DNA of 64,000 nt from Symbiodinium natans (GCA_905221605.1 CAJNDS010000890.1:546063-610062); one strand, 5' to 3'. Counted from the stretch's first letter, positions 46,425 through 56,305 are shown. The notes: generated by a model not told the origin, from the letters alone. Translations and numbers: made by a program.

Positions 46425-46460
46425 CAGCTGAAGGAAGTGCGATAGGTGAGCAACAGGACT
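46425..46460 (-). CDS. candidate short exon, exactly 12 codons
   Basis: Reads SPVAHLSHFLQL; acceptor GGGTGCCCAG, donor GTATGCC. Confidence 0.4.
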
Positions 46461-46820
46461 CTGGGCACCCGAGGTTGTCTCCTCTAAAACCCTAAGCCCT
46501 AAACCCTAAACCCTAAACCCTAAACAAGCCATGGCTAAGAACATAGAGACTCCCAAACCCTGTAAAAAAAACCCGGAACCAAGTGCCTGAACCCCTAAAC
46601 CCTGAACCCTAGTACTTGAGGAATGTTTCTTTTAAGGGCATTGCAACCTCTGTGAACCTGAAGCCCAAAAAGTGCAAACCTTTGGCACAGGATCTCAAAA
46701 AACACCCCCCCACCCCCCCCAAGAAATCCCCCGCAAGTATGCGCCAAGAGGCCTTAGGGTTTCAGGAGGTTGTTTAGGGCCTGTCCCTGTGGTTTGGGGC
46801 TTAGGGTTTGTGTGGTGCAC

Positions 46821-47008
46821 AGGAGAGCCTCAGACTGCAGCAGGAAGACCACCACCAACACGGTACAGGCCACTGCTGAAAAGAGATACACCAGCTCTCG
46901 GGCGACTGCGCACATCGACGCGTAGACAACCGTCTCCATTCGAGTGACACATGTTCCTTCCTCTTCACCGTGTTTGCCAAGCCACCAGTTTCGACGCCAG
47001 CCAGCACA
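46821..47008 (-). CDS. candidate exon, 62 codons, membrane segment
   Basis: Reads CAGWRRNWWLGKHGEEEGTC, VTRMETVVYASMCAVAREL, then VYLFSAVACTVLVVVFLL, a convincing transmembrane helix. Acceptor CAACGACCCAG, donor GTGCACC. Another minus frame is also open but lacks this pattern. Probably part of a membrane protein; family unknown. Confidence 0.53.
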
Positions 47009-47371
47009 CTGGGTCGTTGGCACCCCGCCATGCAGGTGACGTTTCAACCCTAGACCCTAGTGTTTTGGGTTTAGGGTTTAGACCCTAAACCCTAAACCCT
47101 ATAGCCTATAGCCCGAAACCCTGACCCAAAACCCGAATATGCCGATGGGCCGGGGTGTAGGATCTCTCGGCAGAATTGGGGCGCAAGCCATGGGACAAAG
47201 ACTAGGGTTTAGGGTTTAGGGTTGGTATAGGCCCTGGAGACCGAGTGGTGGATACAAGCACCCTAAGCCCTAAGCCCTAAGCCCTAAGCCCTAATCCCTA
47301 AACCCTGAACCCTAAACCCTAAACCCTAAACCCTAAACCCTAAACCCCTTCCTTAAGCAAAATTAGACGAC

Positions 47372-47408
47372 AAACTCATCGGCTCTCTGGGCCCTTAGCC
47401 TCAATGCC
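47372..47408 (-). CDS. candidate short exon
   Basis: Reads ALRLRAQRADEF; acceptor TGGCTTGAG, donor GTCGTC. Confidence 0.36.
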
Positions 47409-47611
47409 CTCAAGCCATGAGTTTTAGGTCTTAGGCTTCAGGATGTTTTGGGATTAGGGTTTCTCGGGTTTAGGGTTTTAGGTTTAGGGTTTAGGGTTTG
47501 GGGTTTGGGGTTTAGGGTTTAGGGTTCAGGGCTTTGCTTTTTGGGTTTAGGTCTTGGGGTTCAGGGCTTTTAGGGTTTCGGGTTTAAGGGTTCAGGGTAT
47601 TTCGATTAAAC

Positions 47612-47650
47612 CAATCGCACTTGGTTGGGCCTCAACAGCCGACTCCTTGG
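47612..47650 (-). CDS. candidate short exon
   Basis: Reads KESAVEAQPSAI; acceptor CACATGTCGCATCAG, donor GTTTAATC. Confidence 0.42.
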
Positions 47651-47734
47651 CTGATGCGACATGTGGGAGGATGGCCTGGCAACCCTAAACCCGAAACACC
47701 AAACCCTAAACCCCAAACCCCAAAACCCACGCAC

Positions 47735-47784
47735 CTTGTGGTTTCTGAGCCCCGAGGGTTTTCCAAGGGAACTCCTCATATACC
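47735..47784 (-). CDS. candidate internal exon, 16 codons
   Basis: Reads VYEEFPWKTLGAQKPQ; acceptor CTGGTTGTTCGCAG, donor GTGCGTGG. Confidence 0.48.
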
Positions 47785-47881
47785 CTGCGAACAACCAGAG
47801 GGAGGGTTTAGGGTTTAGGGTTCAGGGTTTTGGGCTTAGGGTTTGGGGTTTAGGGTTAAGAACCCGGAACAGGGTACACAC

Positions 47882-48139
47882 AGTGATGGACGGTCCGTGG
47901 CAAGCAGGGACGGGTCGATGATGTTCGCATACTCTGGCCGGGCCGTCTCGTCTTCGGCCTCCCCATCATTGATGGCGAAGAGGCTCAGAACCATGGAGTC
48001 AGATTGCACACCCATTCGCATGGCCTGCTCTACCACGGGTGTGGTAGATGAGTTTGGGCCGAGCAATGACTCACACTTGGGTGATGTTCGAACCGCAGCT
48101 CTTATTTGCGATCTGGACCAAAGTCGGTATGGCGCTCCT
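47882..48139 (-). CDS. strong candidate exon, 85 codons
   Basis: Reads GAPYRLWSRSQIRAAVRTSP, KCESLLGPNSSTTPVVEQ, AMRMGVQSDSMVLSLFAIND, GEAEDETARPEYANIID and PSLLATDRPS. Acceptor ATCACTTGAAG (or GTAGAGCAG further in), donor GTGTGTACC. A plus ORF over the same span ends in Ser/Leu microsatellite and looks like a shadow. Family not recognised. Confidence 0.55.
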
Positions 48140-48199
48140 CTTCAAGTGATCCGTGCCATGGAGGCCCAGCAATGTTGCATATGGTCTCGCAGCTCCAGA

Positions 48200-48223
48200 G
48201 CGCTCTCTCTCTCTCTCTCTCTT

Positions 48224-48273
<50 letters not shown>

Positions 48274-48297
48274 GCTATCTCTCTCTCTCTCTCTCCG
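48200..48297. repeat. CT microsatellite
   Basis: Nearly pure (CT)n with a few TTTCTCGC breaks, inside the presumed intron between the two neighbouring exons. On the minus strand it is purine-rich. Confidence 0.95.
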
Positions 48298-48378
48298 CGC
48301 AGGGAAGACATCTGAAGTAGCTTCGATACATTAATTTGGACACATAATGTGGGCCCATGCGAGCAATGAAGCTACTAC

Positions 48379-48491
48379 CCTGACTAGAACACCAACTACT
48401 CCGAAGTTTACAGGATTGGCAAGCCCAATTAACCTCACTCCTCCCGAAGTTGGTCCATGATCGAGGATAGGGATTTGGGTCCTCGATGGGT
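48379..48491 (-). CDS. candidate exon, 37 codons
   Basis: Reads PIEDPNPYPRSWTNFGRSEV then NWACQSCKLRSSWCSSQ; contains a CxxC pair. Acceptor CCTTTTGATGAG, donor GTAGTAG. The frame remains open through SFIARMGPHYVSKLMYRS towards the microsatellite. Confidence 0.52.
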
Positions 48492-48620
48492 CTCATCAAA
48501 AGGCCTAAACCCACACAGCCTAAAACACTCACCTATTTAGGGGTTCAGGGGTTTAGGGTTAAGCCCTAAACTGTGGGGGGTTTTGGGGTTTATATTTAGG
48601 CTTTGTGGTTGTGGGTGCAC

Positions 48621-48669
48621 GGGGGAGTGGAGGGTTCCAGACCGATACAACCTGGCTTTCGAGCTACAA
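48621..48669 (-). CDS. candidate internal exon
   Basis: Reads CSSKARLYRSGTLHSP; acceptor CTGCCAGCAAG, donor GTGCACCC. Confidence 0.38.
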
Positions 48670-49044
48670 CTTGCTGGCAGAGTGTTTAGGGTTTAGGGTT
48701 CAGGGTTTTAAAGATTAGGGTTTAGCATTTAGGTTCGAGCTAGTAGCTCAAGCGTTTAGCATGTAGGTTTGAGCCAGTAGCTAAAGCTCCTAAGCCCTGA
48801 ACCCTAAACCCTACATAAACCTCATAGAACAGGGTGAAGGGTTTAGGGCAAGTAGGGTTTTTATGCACTCAAATAGGGGATAGGATTAGGGGTACCCTTG
48901 GGGATACAGACCTCTGAATAAGGTCCCTGTTTAAGAGAGCCAGAAGAGGGTTAAGAAGGGTTCCCTTTCGCTAAGCCCTCAACCCGGAACCCTAAACCCT
49001 AAACCCTAAACCCTGAACCCTTGTAAGGGCCCCTCTTATCCTAC

Positions 49045-49115
49045 CTGGGATCCAAAGCCTTTCCATCTGCCTCTTCCGCCTCGGTGCGCAGGGCGGTCAG
49101 CTTTGGACTGAGCGC
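49045..49115 (-). CDS. strong candidate internal exon, 23 codons
   Basis: Reads ALSPKLTALRTEAEEADGKA then LDP, a charged helix. Donor CCCAG|GTAGGATA is close to consensus; acceptor GGCATGGAG. Confidence 0.6.
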
Positions 49116-49216
49116 CTCCATGCCAGGGTTTAGGGTTTAGGGTTTAGGGTTTAGGGTTTAGGGTTTAGGGTTTAGGGCTTAGGGTTTAGGGTTTAAAGGC
49201 CTTAAGAACTAGAATA

Positions 49217-49330
49217 GCTAGACCCAGGAGTAACCTAGGAACAAGAAGGGTGCGCTCTTTGGTTTTAAGGGGATTATCAGGGAACCCCAACCCTAAAAAC
49301 AAATAAAATAAGGGCCTACTCCGGGTCCTT
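49217..49330. mobile_element. MITE family C copy
   Basis: CTAGACCCAGGAGTAACCTAGG and GGGCCTACTCCGGGTCCT ends; core contains GGGTGCGCTCTTTGGTTTTAAG. Confidence 0.65.
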
Positions 49331-49559
49331 GTCAATAATTAGAATCGGGTTTGGGGGGGTGAGGGGGGGGGGGTTATAACTGTATAGCTACAAAGGGACC
49401 ATAAGGGAATGCTATTAGCAATAATTATTCCGAACCCTGTATTACACATGCCAACGGCGGCCCCAAAAGAGACTCTTACCAGCAAATGACGAATCCAAAG
49501 ACAGGAAAAAAACTGCATTCTCTGAACCCTAAAGACTAAGCCCTAAGCCCTGAGCCCTA

Positions 49560-50400
49560 AACCCTAAGCCCAATTTATAGTATGTCATATTTTGCGAATA
49601 TGATAGTCTTCTATATTCGGGATCGTGGTTCTTATTAATTTGTTTTTTGCTTTTGTTGTATTGGTTTGGGTTTTGTTGGTTGCGGTGGGGGATGAATGGT
49701 TTTGGGATGGGAGGGGTTGGGGTTGAAAGATTGACGGGGTCGAGGGCTTGGATTTGGGGTTGCGGTTGAGGGATTGGGATTTGAGGGGTTAGGATTGAGA
49801 GGTTTGAGGAGGACTTGATTAGGGATTGTTTAGGGTTTGGGGGGGAACGATTGAAGGGAGGCATTGTTGAAGGGAGGAAATCTTGGAGGGAGGGAATTTT
49901 GATGTTATTGAGAGGTTATTGAGGGATTATTGTGTGGTTACTGAGGAATTGTTGATGATTGTGAGGTTTCTTGTATTTTTGTGGGATTTATTGGATTTTT
50001 GCCTCTGGGGTCTAAGGTACTTGCTTACGATTTCAATGATACTATATTAGATGATCTAAATAAAAAAATGGATATTGAGATATTTGGAATTAAGATTTTC
50101 ATTTAGGAATTGAAGGAGGGACCCTAATAAGGTACTTTGCAAGCCGATTAATGGTGTAAGATTATAGATCCTAAGTGGTCTTTTGCCGGGTGATCCGAAT
50201 TATCGATCAATTGATATATCAATCTCGGCATCCCCTAGCCTTCGGCAAAATTCTTGGTTTGCGTTGGATGAGGCGATGATTAGTCCTTTTCAATATTTTG
50301 TTGAAACCATATCAAAAAATATTTGGACATGTGCCTGTTGTCCATGCTTTCTACATCACAACACTAAAGGCAGCCTTAAATGAAAAGTGAAACAAGCCTC
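49560..50400. other. AT-rich stretch without clear genes
   Basis: Lower GC than elsewhere and almost no heptamers. It holds GGGATTG/GGGTTGAGG-like degenerate repeats (49690-49990) and an ATG-started plus ORF of 66 codons (50183-50383, MPGDPNYRSIDISISAS...) with no recognisable feature. The right part is probably the 3' flank of the gene ending at 50407. Confidence 0.4.
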
Positions 50401-50406
50401 AGGCAC

Positions 50407-50712
50407 TCAGGCCTCGTCTTCCGACTCCTCCTGATGCCAGCGTCAACGAAGAAAAAAAACAAGCAGGTAAATTACCTAAGTCAACTGCAGAGGTCCTCGT
50501 CCTCGTCGCTGCCCTGGCCCTTGCCCCTACCCTTACCCTCGTCCTGACGCAAGAAACCAAAGAGATGTACACTCACCACTCCAACATGCTCCAACATGCA
50601 ACCAACTATACAATACATGTCTATCTACGTATAACCTAAGTCAACCAAAGAGATTCTCAGCGGCCTTCACGTTGTGCTTGGCCTTCCCCTTGCCCTTGCC
50701 CTTGCCCTTATC
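50407..50712 (-). CDS. 3' end of a gene: Lys/Gly-rich and acidic tail, three exons
   Basis: 50646-50712 reads DKGKGKGKGKAKHNVKAAEN. 50486-50543 reads DEGKGRGKGQGSDEDEDLC after acceptor GGTTTCTTGCGTCAG. 50407-50430 reads EESEDEA and TGA after TTCGTTGACGCTGGCATCAG. The first two introns share the donor context GTTGACTTAGGT, so the KG exons look duplicated. Phases fit best if the first exon ends at the internal AAC|GTGAAG. Such KGKG-acidic tails are frequent in dinoflagellate proteins. Confidence 0.52.
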
Positions 50713-50914
50713 CTCACAGCATGAATAAAAGAGATGTGTACGCACCACAGCAACATGCAACAGAACAAGGCACACATGCATGTCCTGGCGGGGGTAGGCA
50801 TTGTTGCAGGCTTGGCTGCGCAGCGGTTCTCAGATCATCACCAACCGCACACAACATCAAGCGACCAGCAGACCAGTCAAACACAACCAAAATGCATACC
50901 AGGCACTGCCTCTA

Positions 50915-50985
50915 GCCAGGAGTTGTTGGCACTGTTCGCATTCGCGACATGGGTATGTGGACACATCATTGCGTCTCCGCGCGCG
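50915..50985 (-). CDS. candidate exon, frame ambiguous
   Basis: Donor GTATGC. One frame reads AMMCPHTHVANANSANNSWL, another VSTYPCRECEQCQQLLARG with a C-x2-C-x2-C cluster. Acceptor CGCGCGGAG. Confidence 0.35.
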
Positions 50986-52157
50986 GGGCGGGGGGGGGGG
51001 GGGGGGGCTTGCGCGGGGGCACTGCGGTGGTCGAGGAGGTTGAGTGGGAGGCTGGGGGGGTTGAGTTGGGGTGGGGGCGTGGTGGCAAGTCGGAAGGGGT
51101 GGAATAATCTGCCAGTTGATCGGTGTTGACTGGAAGTGGTGAGTGGGTGGAAGAGCTGCGGGGGGGTGGGTGTGTTCGTTGGCGTGAACAAGGGGGCAAC
51201 GCATGTGGGGGGATTGCCGTCGAAGTCCTTAGAAGTACAGACAAACAAAAACGGTGGCATGAACAACAGCGACCGTCGCAACACCACAAGACCCCTCCCC
51301 CCAAAAAAAGTGAGACGAGGAACTTCAGTCGGCGTGTGCTCCTGAGTTCCACAGACGTTCAGAAGCAGAATAAGTACCACAACAAGCGTCCCTCCCCTCT
51401 TCTTCTAAAGGAAACAATATCCAGTCAAGACACCTCGTCCCACTCGATCTCCGGTTCCTGAACACAATAACTTATTTCATTTTTGTCAAAGCCCCGAACT
51501 CCAACAGTCATGGAACCCAATCACAAATCCTGCGCTCAATTAAAACAGTCAAGAAACTCGACCGCGTTTCGTGGGAGAACCTTCATCGTCAGCAGGGAGC
51601 GCCGGAGCCTAACGAAACAGACAAACGAATCCAAGCACGCGTACAACACCACAACACCACAACCACAAGAACCGAGAACAGCCAACGAATGACCGAAAGA
51701 CAAAAACTTCTGCCGAGACACTCCTGGCAGCGTGGCAGCCTAAGATAAGAGAGACAAACTGATGAAGGAAGGCTTAAAGCAACCGCGACGAGAGCCCAAC
51801 CACAAACACATCCAAGAGGCAAAATTGGAATGAGCGATAGCCTCTTCCATGACCTCCGAAGAGGGATACGGAAAGGCCTGAGATCAGAACGAGAGATGAA
51901 GGAGTGGCACACGAACAAGAAAAACAGAATAACAACACTACCAGGAAGAGTAGCATTACATAATAATGCAGTTGAGCAGCGGGAGTCCCAGGATTGACAA
52001 CCTCGACATCGGGCAAACTAAAAAAACAAACAGACATACAAACAAACGAGAAGACGAAGAAGCAAAAGCAGGCATCACCTTCGACAACAAAAGACCGGGG
52101 CACCATACACGCCAAAGTGTGACACGACAACTGCGAGGGGACAAAAACAAAGCTTAC

Positions 52158-52199
52158 ACAAGATTGCCAGCCATGGCACGCCTGCACGCCGCCGGAGCC
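52158..52199 (-). CDS. candidate internal exon, 14 codons
   Basis: Donor TGT|GTAAGC and acceptor CACTTTCCTTTAAG are both near consensus. Frame joined to the previous exon gives LRRRAGVPWLAIL; alone GSGGVQACHGWQSC. Confidence 0.5.
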
Positions 52200-52244
52200 C
52201 TTAAAGGAAAGTGCAATCGAACAAAGCGAGCCTGTCATGCCTAC

Positions 52245-52317
52245 CAGCATGCGACTCGGAAAGAGCCATGAAATTCATCCAAGGCGCGTCCGGGGTCTCC
52301 TCCAGCAGCGAGTCGTC
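52245..52317 (-). CDS. strong candidate internal exon, 24 codons
   Basis: Reads DDSLLEETPDAPWMNFMALS then ESHA; acceptor TATGCTGCAACAAAG, donor GTAGGC. Acidic then hydrophobic, unmistakably protein-like. Same gene as 50407-50712 by position. Confidence 0.6.
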
Positions 52318-52368
52318 CTTTGTTGCAGCATAGTCACAAACCAAAAACATGAACAGGAGACACGAAAC

Positions 52369-52443
52369 CAAGGAACGCGGTGGAGGCGGCGGTCCCGGGG
52401 ATCCACCTCAGCAACGGCCAAACACGAAACACGCGGAATACTG
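52369..52443 (-). CDS. candidate internal exon, 24 codons
   Basis: Acceptor GACTTTGTTTTTGTTCCAG is excellent; donor GTTTCGTG. Frames SIPRVSCLAVAEVDPRDRRL and VFRVFRVWPLLRWIPGTAAS are both open. Confidence 0.45.
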
Positions 52444-52480
52444 CTGGAACAAAAACAAAGTCAACCACAAGAGCACATAC

Positions 52481-52533
52481 TGCACTCAAGCAGCTGCACC
52501 ATTCGGCACCACGCGCTCCGGGTACGGCTGTGC
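52481..52533 (-). CDS. candidate internal exon, 17 codons
   Basis: Reads HSRTRSAWCRMVQLLEC; acceptor CTTGCCTTCTTGGGTTGCTCAG, donor GTATGTGC. Confidence 0.55.
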
Positions 52534-52559
52534 CTGAGCAACCCAAGAAGGCAAGTAAG

Positions 52560-52606
52560 TCATCACCAACCACCCACGCAAGCCTTCCAATGAAATCACC
52601 AACATC
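52560..52606 (-). CDS. weak candidate exon
   Basis: Reads DVGDFIGRLAW after acceptor TTTCTTGTATATTTCATAAG; donor within GTGGTTGG. Confidence 0.3.
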
Positions 52607-52690
52607 ACTTATGAAATATACAAGAAACGTAGGCAAGACAACTCATCAATCAAAACCTTCAGAAAACTAGATCCGACCAAGCCAGGAAAC

Positions 52691-52754
52691 CCGAAAGCCC
52701 ATAACAACATCCAAGAAACGCCGGAGAGGATGAGTGACAGCAGCACCAATGCTC
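52691..52754 (-). CDS. strong candidate internal exon, 21 codons
   Basis: Reads SIGAAVTHPLRRFLDVVMGF then R; a long pyrimidine acceptor CTCTCTTCTTTCACAG and donor GTTTCC. Helical. Confidence 0.58.
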
Positions 52755-52964
52755 CTGTGAAAGAAGAGAGAAACACAAGAATCACAGGATAAAGACGGTG
52801 GGAGGGAGAAGAGAAGAGAAGGGAGAAGGCAGGAGGGCTCCTCGCAGCGACATGCCGGGCCAACAGATGCGAGGGAGGGAAATGAGAGCTACAAAAGCCA
52901 AAATCACTGCAGAATGAGAATAAGGGAGACAGTAGGAAAGAAAAAACAAAGCAGTCGACCCAAC

Positions 52965-53002
52965 GAATTCGAGAGTTGAATCCTTTGACCAGGAGGGCAA
53001 AG
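52965..53002 (-). CDS. candidate short exon
   Basis: Reads LCPPGQRIQLSN; acceptor CATTCTCTTTCTCAG, donor GTTGGGTC. Most 5' exon seen for the 50.4-53.0 kb gene. Confidence 0.48.
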
Positions 53003-53416
53003 CTGAGAAAGAGAATGGGAGACTGCACCAGAAAGAAAAGCAATCCTAGACCCTCAACACTAAAACCCCCCAAAAAAACTTAAAACCCTAAACCCTAAGT
53101 CCTAAAACCTTCAAACTCGAGACCCTTAAACACTAAACTCTCATCCTTAAAACCCTAAACCCCGTGTTGCCGGCGAAACAAAGACACGTTCCACTGCACA
53201 TACGCACACACACACACACAGTCAGCATCTCTTTTTGTTTTTCTCTGTCTCTTTCTCTTTTCATTTTTATTGTTTTTTTTTCTCTCCTGTCTCTTCCGGA
53301 ACCCCCTTCGACCTTCCTGGAGCCTACCGAGAGCCTTCCGGCAGATTTGCCCGAAGCTTCCCACAACTTTCCCCACCTTCCCGGAACTTTCACCACCCAC
53401 CCAGTTTTTCCAAAAC

Positions 53417-53444
53417 CACGCCCTTCACTCGACGGCTCTCCCGA
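53417..53444 (-). CDS. micro-exon candidate
   Basis: Reads SGEPSSEGR; acceptor AACATGGTCCATAG, donor GTTTTGG. The adjacent 53220-53400 is pyrimidine-rich on the plus strand and probably noncoding. Confidence 0.28.
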
Positions 53445-53649
53445 CTATGGACCATGTTTTCAAAAAGGTCAGGGCTTGTAGGGTATTGGGTCAAACCCTA
53501 AACCCCAAACCCCAAACCCCAAACCCTGAACCCTAAACCCTCAACCCTGAACCCTAAACCCTAAACCCTAAACCCTAATTCCTAAACCCTAATTCCTAAA
53601 CCCTAAACCCTAAACCCTAAACCCTAAACCCTAAACCCTAAACCCAACC

Positions 53650-53697
53650 TCAAAGTGCCGTTGCCTCCCACAGCTTCTGGGCCTTGTCCTGAAACTC
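53650..53697 (-). CDS. candidate 3'-terminal exon, 15 codons plus stop
   Basis: Reads EFQDKAQKLWEATAL then TGA; acceptor TGGCCGTGCTCAG. Strong helical coding look. A GC donor after LWE is the alternative. Confidence 0.52.
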   Translation of the reverse strand, partial: EFQDKAQKLWEATAL

Positions 53698-53834
53698 CTG
53701 AGCACGGCCAGGCCAAGTTGTTTCAGGGATTGGGGTCTGGGGTTTGGGGTTTAGGGTTTAGGGTTTAGGGTTCAGGGTTCGCCCTAAGCTCGGAATCCTG
53801 AACCCTGAGGCCTAAACCTTCAACCTCTTGAGGG

Positions 53835-53885
53835 CTAGGCCGCAGGCAGTGGCATCTCACAACCTCGCAACCCATGTTCTGTCAA
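53835..53885 (-). CDS. weak candidate exon
   Basis: Reads LTEHGLRGCEMPLPAA then TAG, or ends earlier at GTTGTGAG. Acceptor CCGGTTGCAAG. Confidence 0.3.
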   Translation of the reverse strand: MTEHGLRGCEMPLPAA

Positions 53886-54095
53886 CTTGCAACCGGCCCT
53901 ATTGGTACCTTCTTTGTGTGGAGGCCTAAACCCTAAACCCTAAAGCCTAAACCCTAAACCCTCTAAGAGTTCAGGGTTTTGGTTTAGGGCTCAGCCGAAG
54001 CCTGTTTAGGGTTTAATTTGGTAAACCACAAACCCTAAACCCTAAACCCTAAACCCTAAACCCTAAACCCTAAACCCTAAACCCTAAACCCCTAC

Positions 54096-54160
54096 AGGCT
54101 GCACTTGTCGCCGAGCCAGGCCCCGAGCGCTGATGGAGCCCGCGACATCCATGTTTGCGC
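54096..54160 (-). CDS. candidate internal exon, exactly 21 codons
   Basis: Reads ANMDVAGSISARGLARRQVQ then P; acceptor CTGTACCTGAG, donor CCT|GTAGGGG. Confidence 0.5.
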
Positions 54161-54310
54161 CTCAGGTACAGGGAGGGTTTAGGGTTTAGGGTTTAGGGTT
54201 TAGGGTGAAGGGACTCGGGGCAGTGCACCCCCACCCCCCGCACCCACCCCCACAGTTGGAGGGTTTAGGATCAGGCTTTCTAGGGTGGGGTGCACGCACA
54301 GTCTTCTCAC

Positions 54311-54360
54311 CAACATGGGGATGCCAGCCGAAAGGAAAACTGTTTGCACATTGCCTTAGA
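54311..54360 (-). CDS. candidate internal exon, 16 codons
   Basis: Acceptor CAGTCCTTTGGCCAG and consensus-like donor TTG|GTGAGAAG. Frames LRQCANSFPFGWHPHV and SKAMCKQFSFRLASPC are both open. Confidence 0.48.
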
Positions 54361-54718
54361 CTGGCCAAAGGACTGAACCCCTGAAACCCACCAGCAACCC
54401 CGCTCCAAAAAAAACAACCTAAAGCCCAAGCTAAGCCAGTGTACTAGTGACCCTGACAGCAAAGCTACACCAAACCCTGCCAAACCCTCACCCCCAACTC
54501 CCAAACCCTAAACTACGCACCCGGAACTGCCCTACACAAACCCCACCCAGCCCCAGCCCTAACTCCTGAAGCCCCAAGCCCTAAATTGACCTGAACCCTG
54601 AACCCTGAACCCTGAACCCTAGACACTAAACCCTAAATCCTAAACCCTAAACCCTAAACCCTAAACCCTAAACCCCTAACCCTAAACCATAGTCCCTAAC
54701 TCCGAAAGCCTAAGCTAC

Positions 54719-54762
54719 CCCGGCGGCCTCCCCAGATCCCACGCAGGGTCAGCCGCGGCGAG
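54719..54762 (-). CDS. candidate internal exon, 14 codons
   Basis: Reads LAAADPAWDLGRPP; acceptor TTGGCACCCGAG, donor GTAGCTTAG. Confidence 0.48.
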
Positions 54763-54782
54763 CTCGGGTGCCAAACGCTGCG

Positions 54783-55130
54783 GGGGTTGAGGGGTTTGGG
54801 GTTTAGGGTTTAGGGTTTGGGTTTGGGGTTAGGGTTTAGGGTTTAGGGTTTGGGGTTTAGGGTTTCGGGTTTGGGGTTTAGGGTTTGGGGTTTCGGGTTT
54901 GGGGTTTGGGGTTTGGGGTTTAGGGTTAGGGTTTAGGGTTTAGGGTTTGGGGTTTAGGGTCTAGGGTTTGGGGTTCGGGGTTCGGGGTTTAGGGTTTAGG
55001 GTTTGGGTTTTGGGTTTTTGGGTCTGGGGTTTGAGGTTAAGGGTTTAGGGTTTGGGATTTAGGGTTTGGGTTTGGAGTTTAGAGTTTAGGGTTTGGGGTT
55101 TGTGGTTTGTGGTTTTAGGTTGAGGGTTTA
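54783..55130 (+). repeat. mixed TTTAGGG/TTTGGGG array
   Basis: About 45 units with interleaved TTTGGGG, TTCGGGG and TTTGTGG variants. Confidence 0.9.
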
Positions 55131-55277
55131 CGGTTTGGGGGTTCGAGGGCTTAGGGTGTAATTAAGGATAATGCATGGTGAATCTGGGTTAAGAGTAGGG
55201 CAATAGGGTTTCATGTGGGTTAAGGGTTCTGGGCAACCCTTAAGCCCAAAACCCTAAACCCCAAACCCTCAACGCCA

Positions 55278-55350
55278 AACCCTAAACCCTAAACCCTAAA
55301 CCCTAAACCCTAAACCCTAAACCCTAAACCCTAAACCCTAAACCCTAAAC
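55278..55350 (-). repeat. CCCTAAA array forming a donor
   Basis: Ten perfect units. Read on the minus strand, the unit next to 55351 is GTTTAGGG and directly follows the CAG that ends the neighbouring exon. Confidence 0.95.
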
Positions 55351-55441
55351 CTGGGTCTTCAGCGACCGTGTAGCCCTCAACTGAAAATCCGCCCTCTGCT
55401 CTCCAAACGCCCAACTCGAAACCCCTGAGATCTCAAGGAGA
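55351..55441 (-). CDS. strong candidate exon, 30 codons, array-derived donor
   Basis: Reads LLEISGVSSWAFGEQRADFQ then LRATRSLKTQ and ends CAG|GTTTAGGG. Acceptor CCTGTTGAATGTCAG. The other two minus frames have stops. The best single example of an exon whose next intron starts with a telomere unit. Confidence 0.62.
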
Positions 55442-55573
55442 CTGACATTCAACAGGATGAGCGGGTTTAGGGTTTAGGGTTTGGGGTTCAGGGTTTTAGA
55501 TGTAGGCGTAGGGGTTTAGGGTTTAGGGTCTAGGGTGTAGGGGTTTAGGGTTTTGGATTTATCAGCTCCGAAC

Positions 55574-55616
55574 GTGGTTTGCGGTTCAGGGTTTTGCGTT
55601 CAGGACAGCAGGACAG
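55574..55616 (-). CDS. candidate short exon
   Basis: Reads LSCCPERKTLNRKP after CACGCTGAAG; donor GTTCGG. Confidence 0.35.
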
Positions 55617-55714
55617 CTTCAGCGTGAGGGGGGGGGGGGGGGGCGTTCCAGCTGGGGGGGGTTTAGGGTTTAGGGTTTAGGGCTTAGGGTTTAGGGTGAA
55701 GACTACGACATACA

Positions 55715-55719
<5 letters not shown>

Positions 55720-55746
<27 letters not shown>

Positions 55747-55748
55747 CC
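55720..55748. repeat. CA microsatellite
   Basis: About 13 CA units. Confidence 0.95.
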
Positions 55749-56069
55749 CTAAACCCTACATCCTAAACCCCAGCCCAAGACGAAACTTGGGTGTTGGGGT
55801 CGGGGGTTTAGGGGCCTGGGGCTTGGGATTTAGCCGTGCCCTCAAAGACAGGAATCGGTTTTGGGTGTCAGGTCTTGGGCAACTTGATCTTGCTCAACAC
55901 TGTAGGAAAAATTCGCCCCCTCAGAGCGACTCCATTTTAGAGGCCAAAAAAGTGTCAGAAAGTGGTAGTGCTGCGTGGGCCTCCCCTGTTAAACCAACTT
56001 TTTCGGTTTCAGCAATAGGGTCAGGGCAACTGTTCGTTGTGGTTGGAATGCGGAAATCTGGTTGCATTG

Positions 56070-56305
56070 TTACATCTCTAACGTGGGAAGACCCATTTTG
56101 GGGGCCGTTTGGCGGAACCAAAATTTTGGGTCCAGTTGAAAGGTATAAGGATCGAATCGCTCCGCAAGTTTTGCACTAATCGGTGCCCAAGTTTTCGTGT
56201 GTAGTGACCGTTGTCCGGTTGGACAGTGTGCTAAGCAAACTGGAGTGGAACTGGACAACTGGGGAGGCCCTTGTGTAGCAGCCAGTTTCGCAAGGGTTTC
56301 ATGGC
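56070..56305 (-). CDS. candidate terminal exon or exon pair, 77 codons plus stop
   Basis: Reads HETLAKLAATQGPPQLSSST, AHCPTGQRSLHTKTWAPISA, KLAERFDPYTFQLDPKFWFR and QTAPKMGLPTLEM with TAA. Acceptor GCTCCACTTTGCAG. A second frame further on, 55999-56077, reads DVTMQPDFRIPTTTNSC with donor GTTGGT, so an intron may remove the stop. A 130-codon plus ORF (55787-56179) overlaps and is a rival reading. Confidence 0.5.

Noticed and set aside
48106-48315. Ser/Leu and Arg/Glu repeat ORFs
   Set aside because: Frames of the CT microsatellite.
51130-52150. Several overlapping 60-167 codon ORFs on both strands
   Set aside because: The region is purine-rich on the plus strand, so pyrimidine-rich minus ORFs (Phe/Ser/Leu/Val) are expected; apart from the listed exons I see no protein character.
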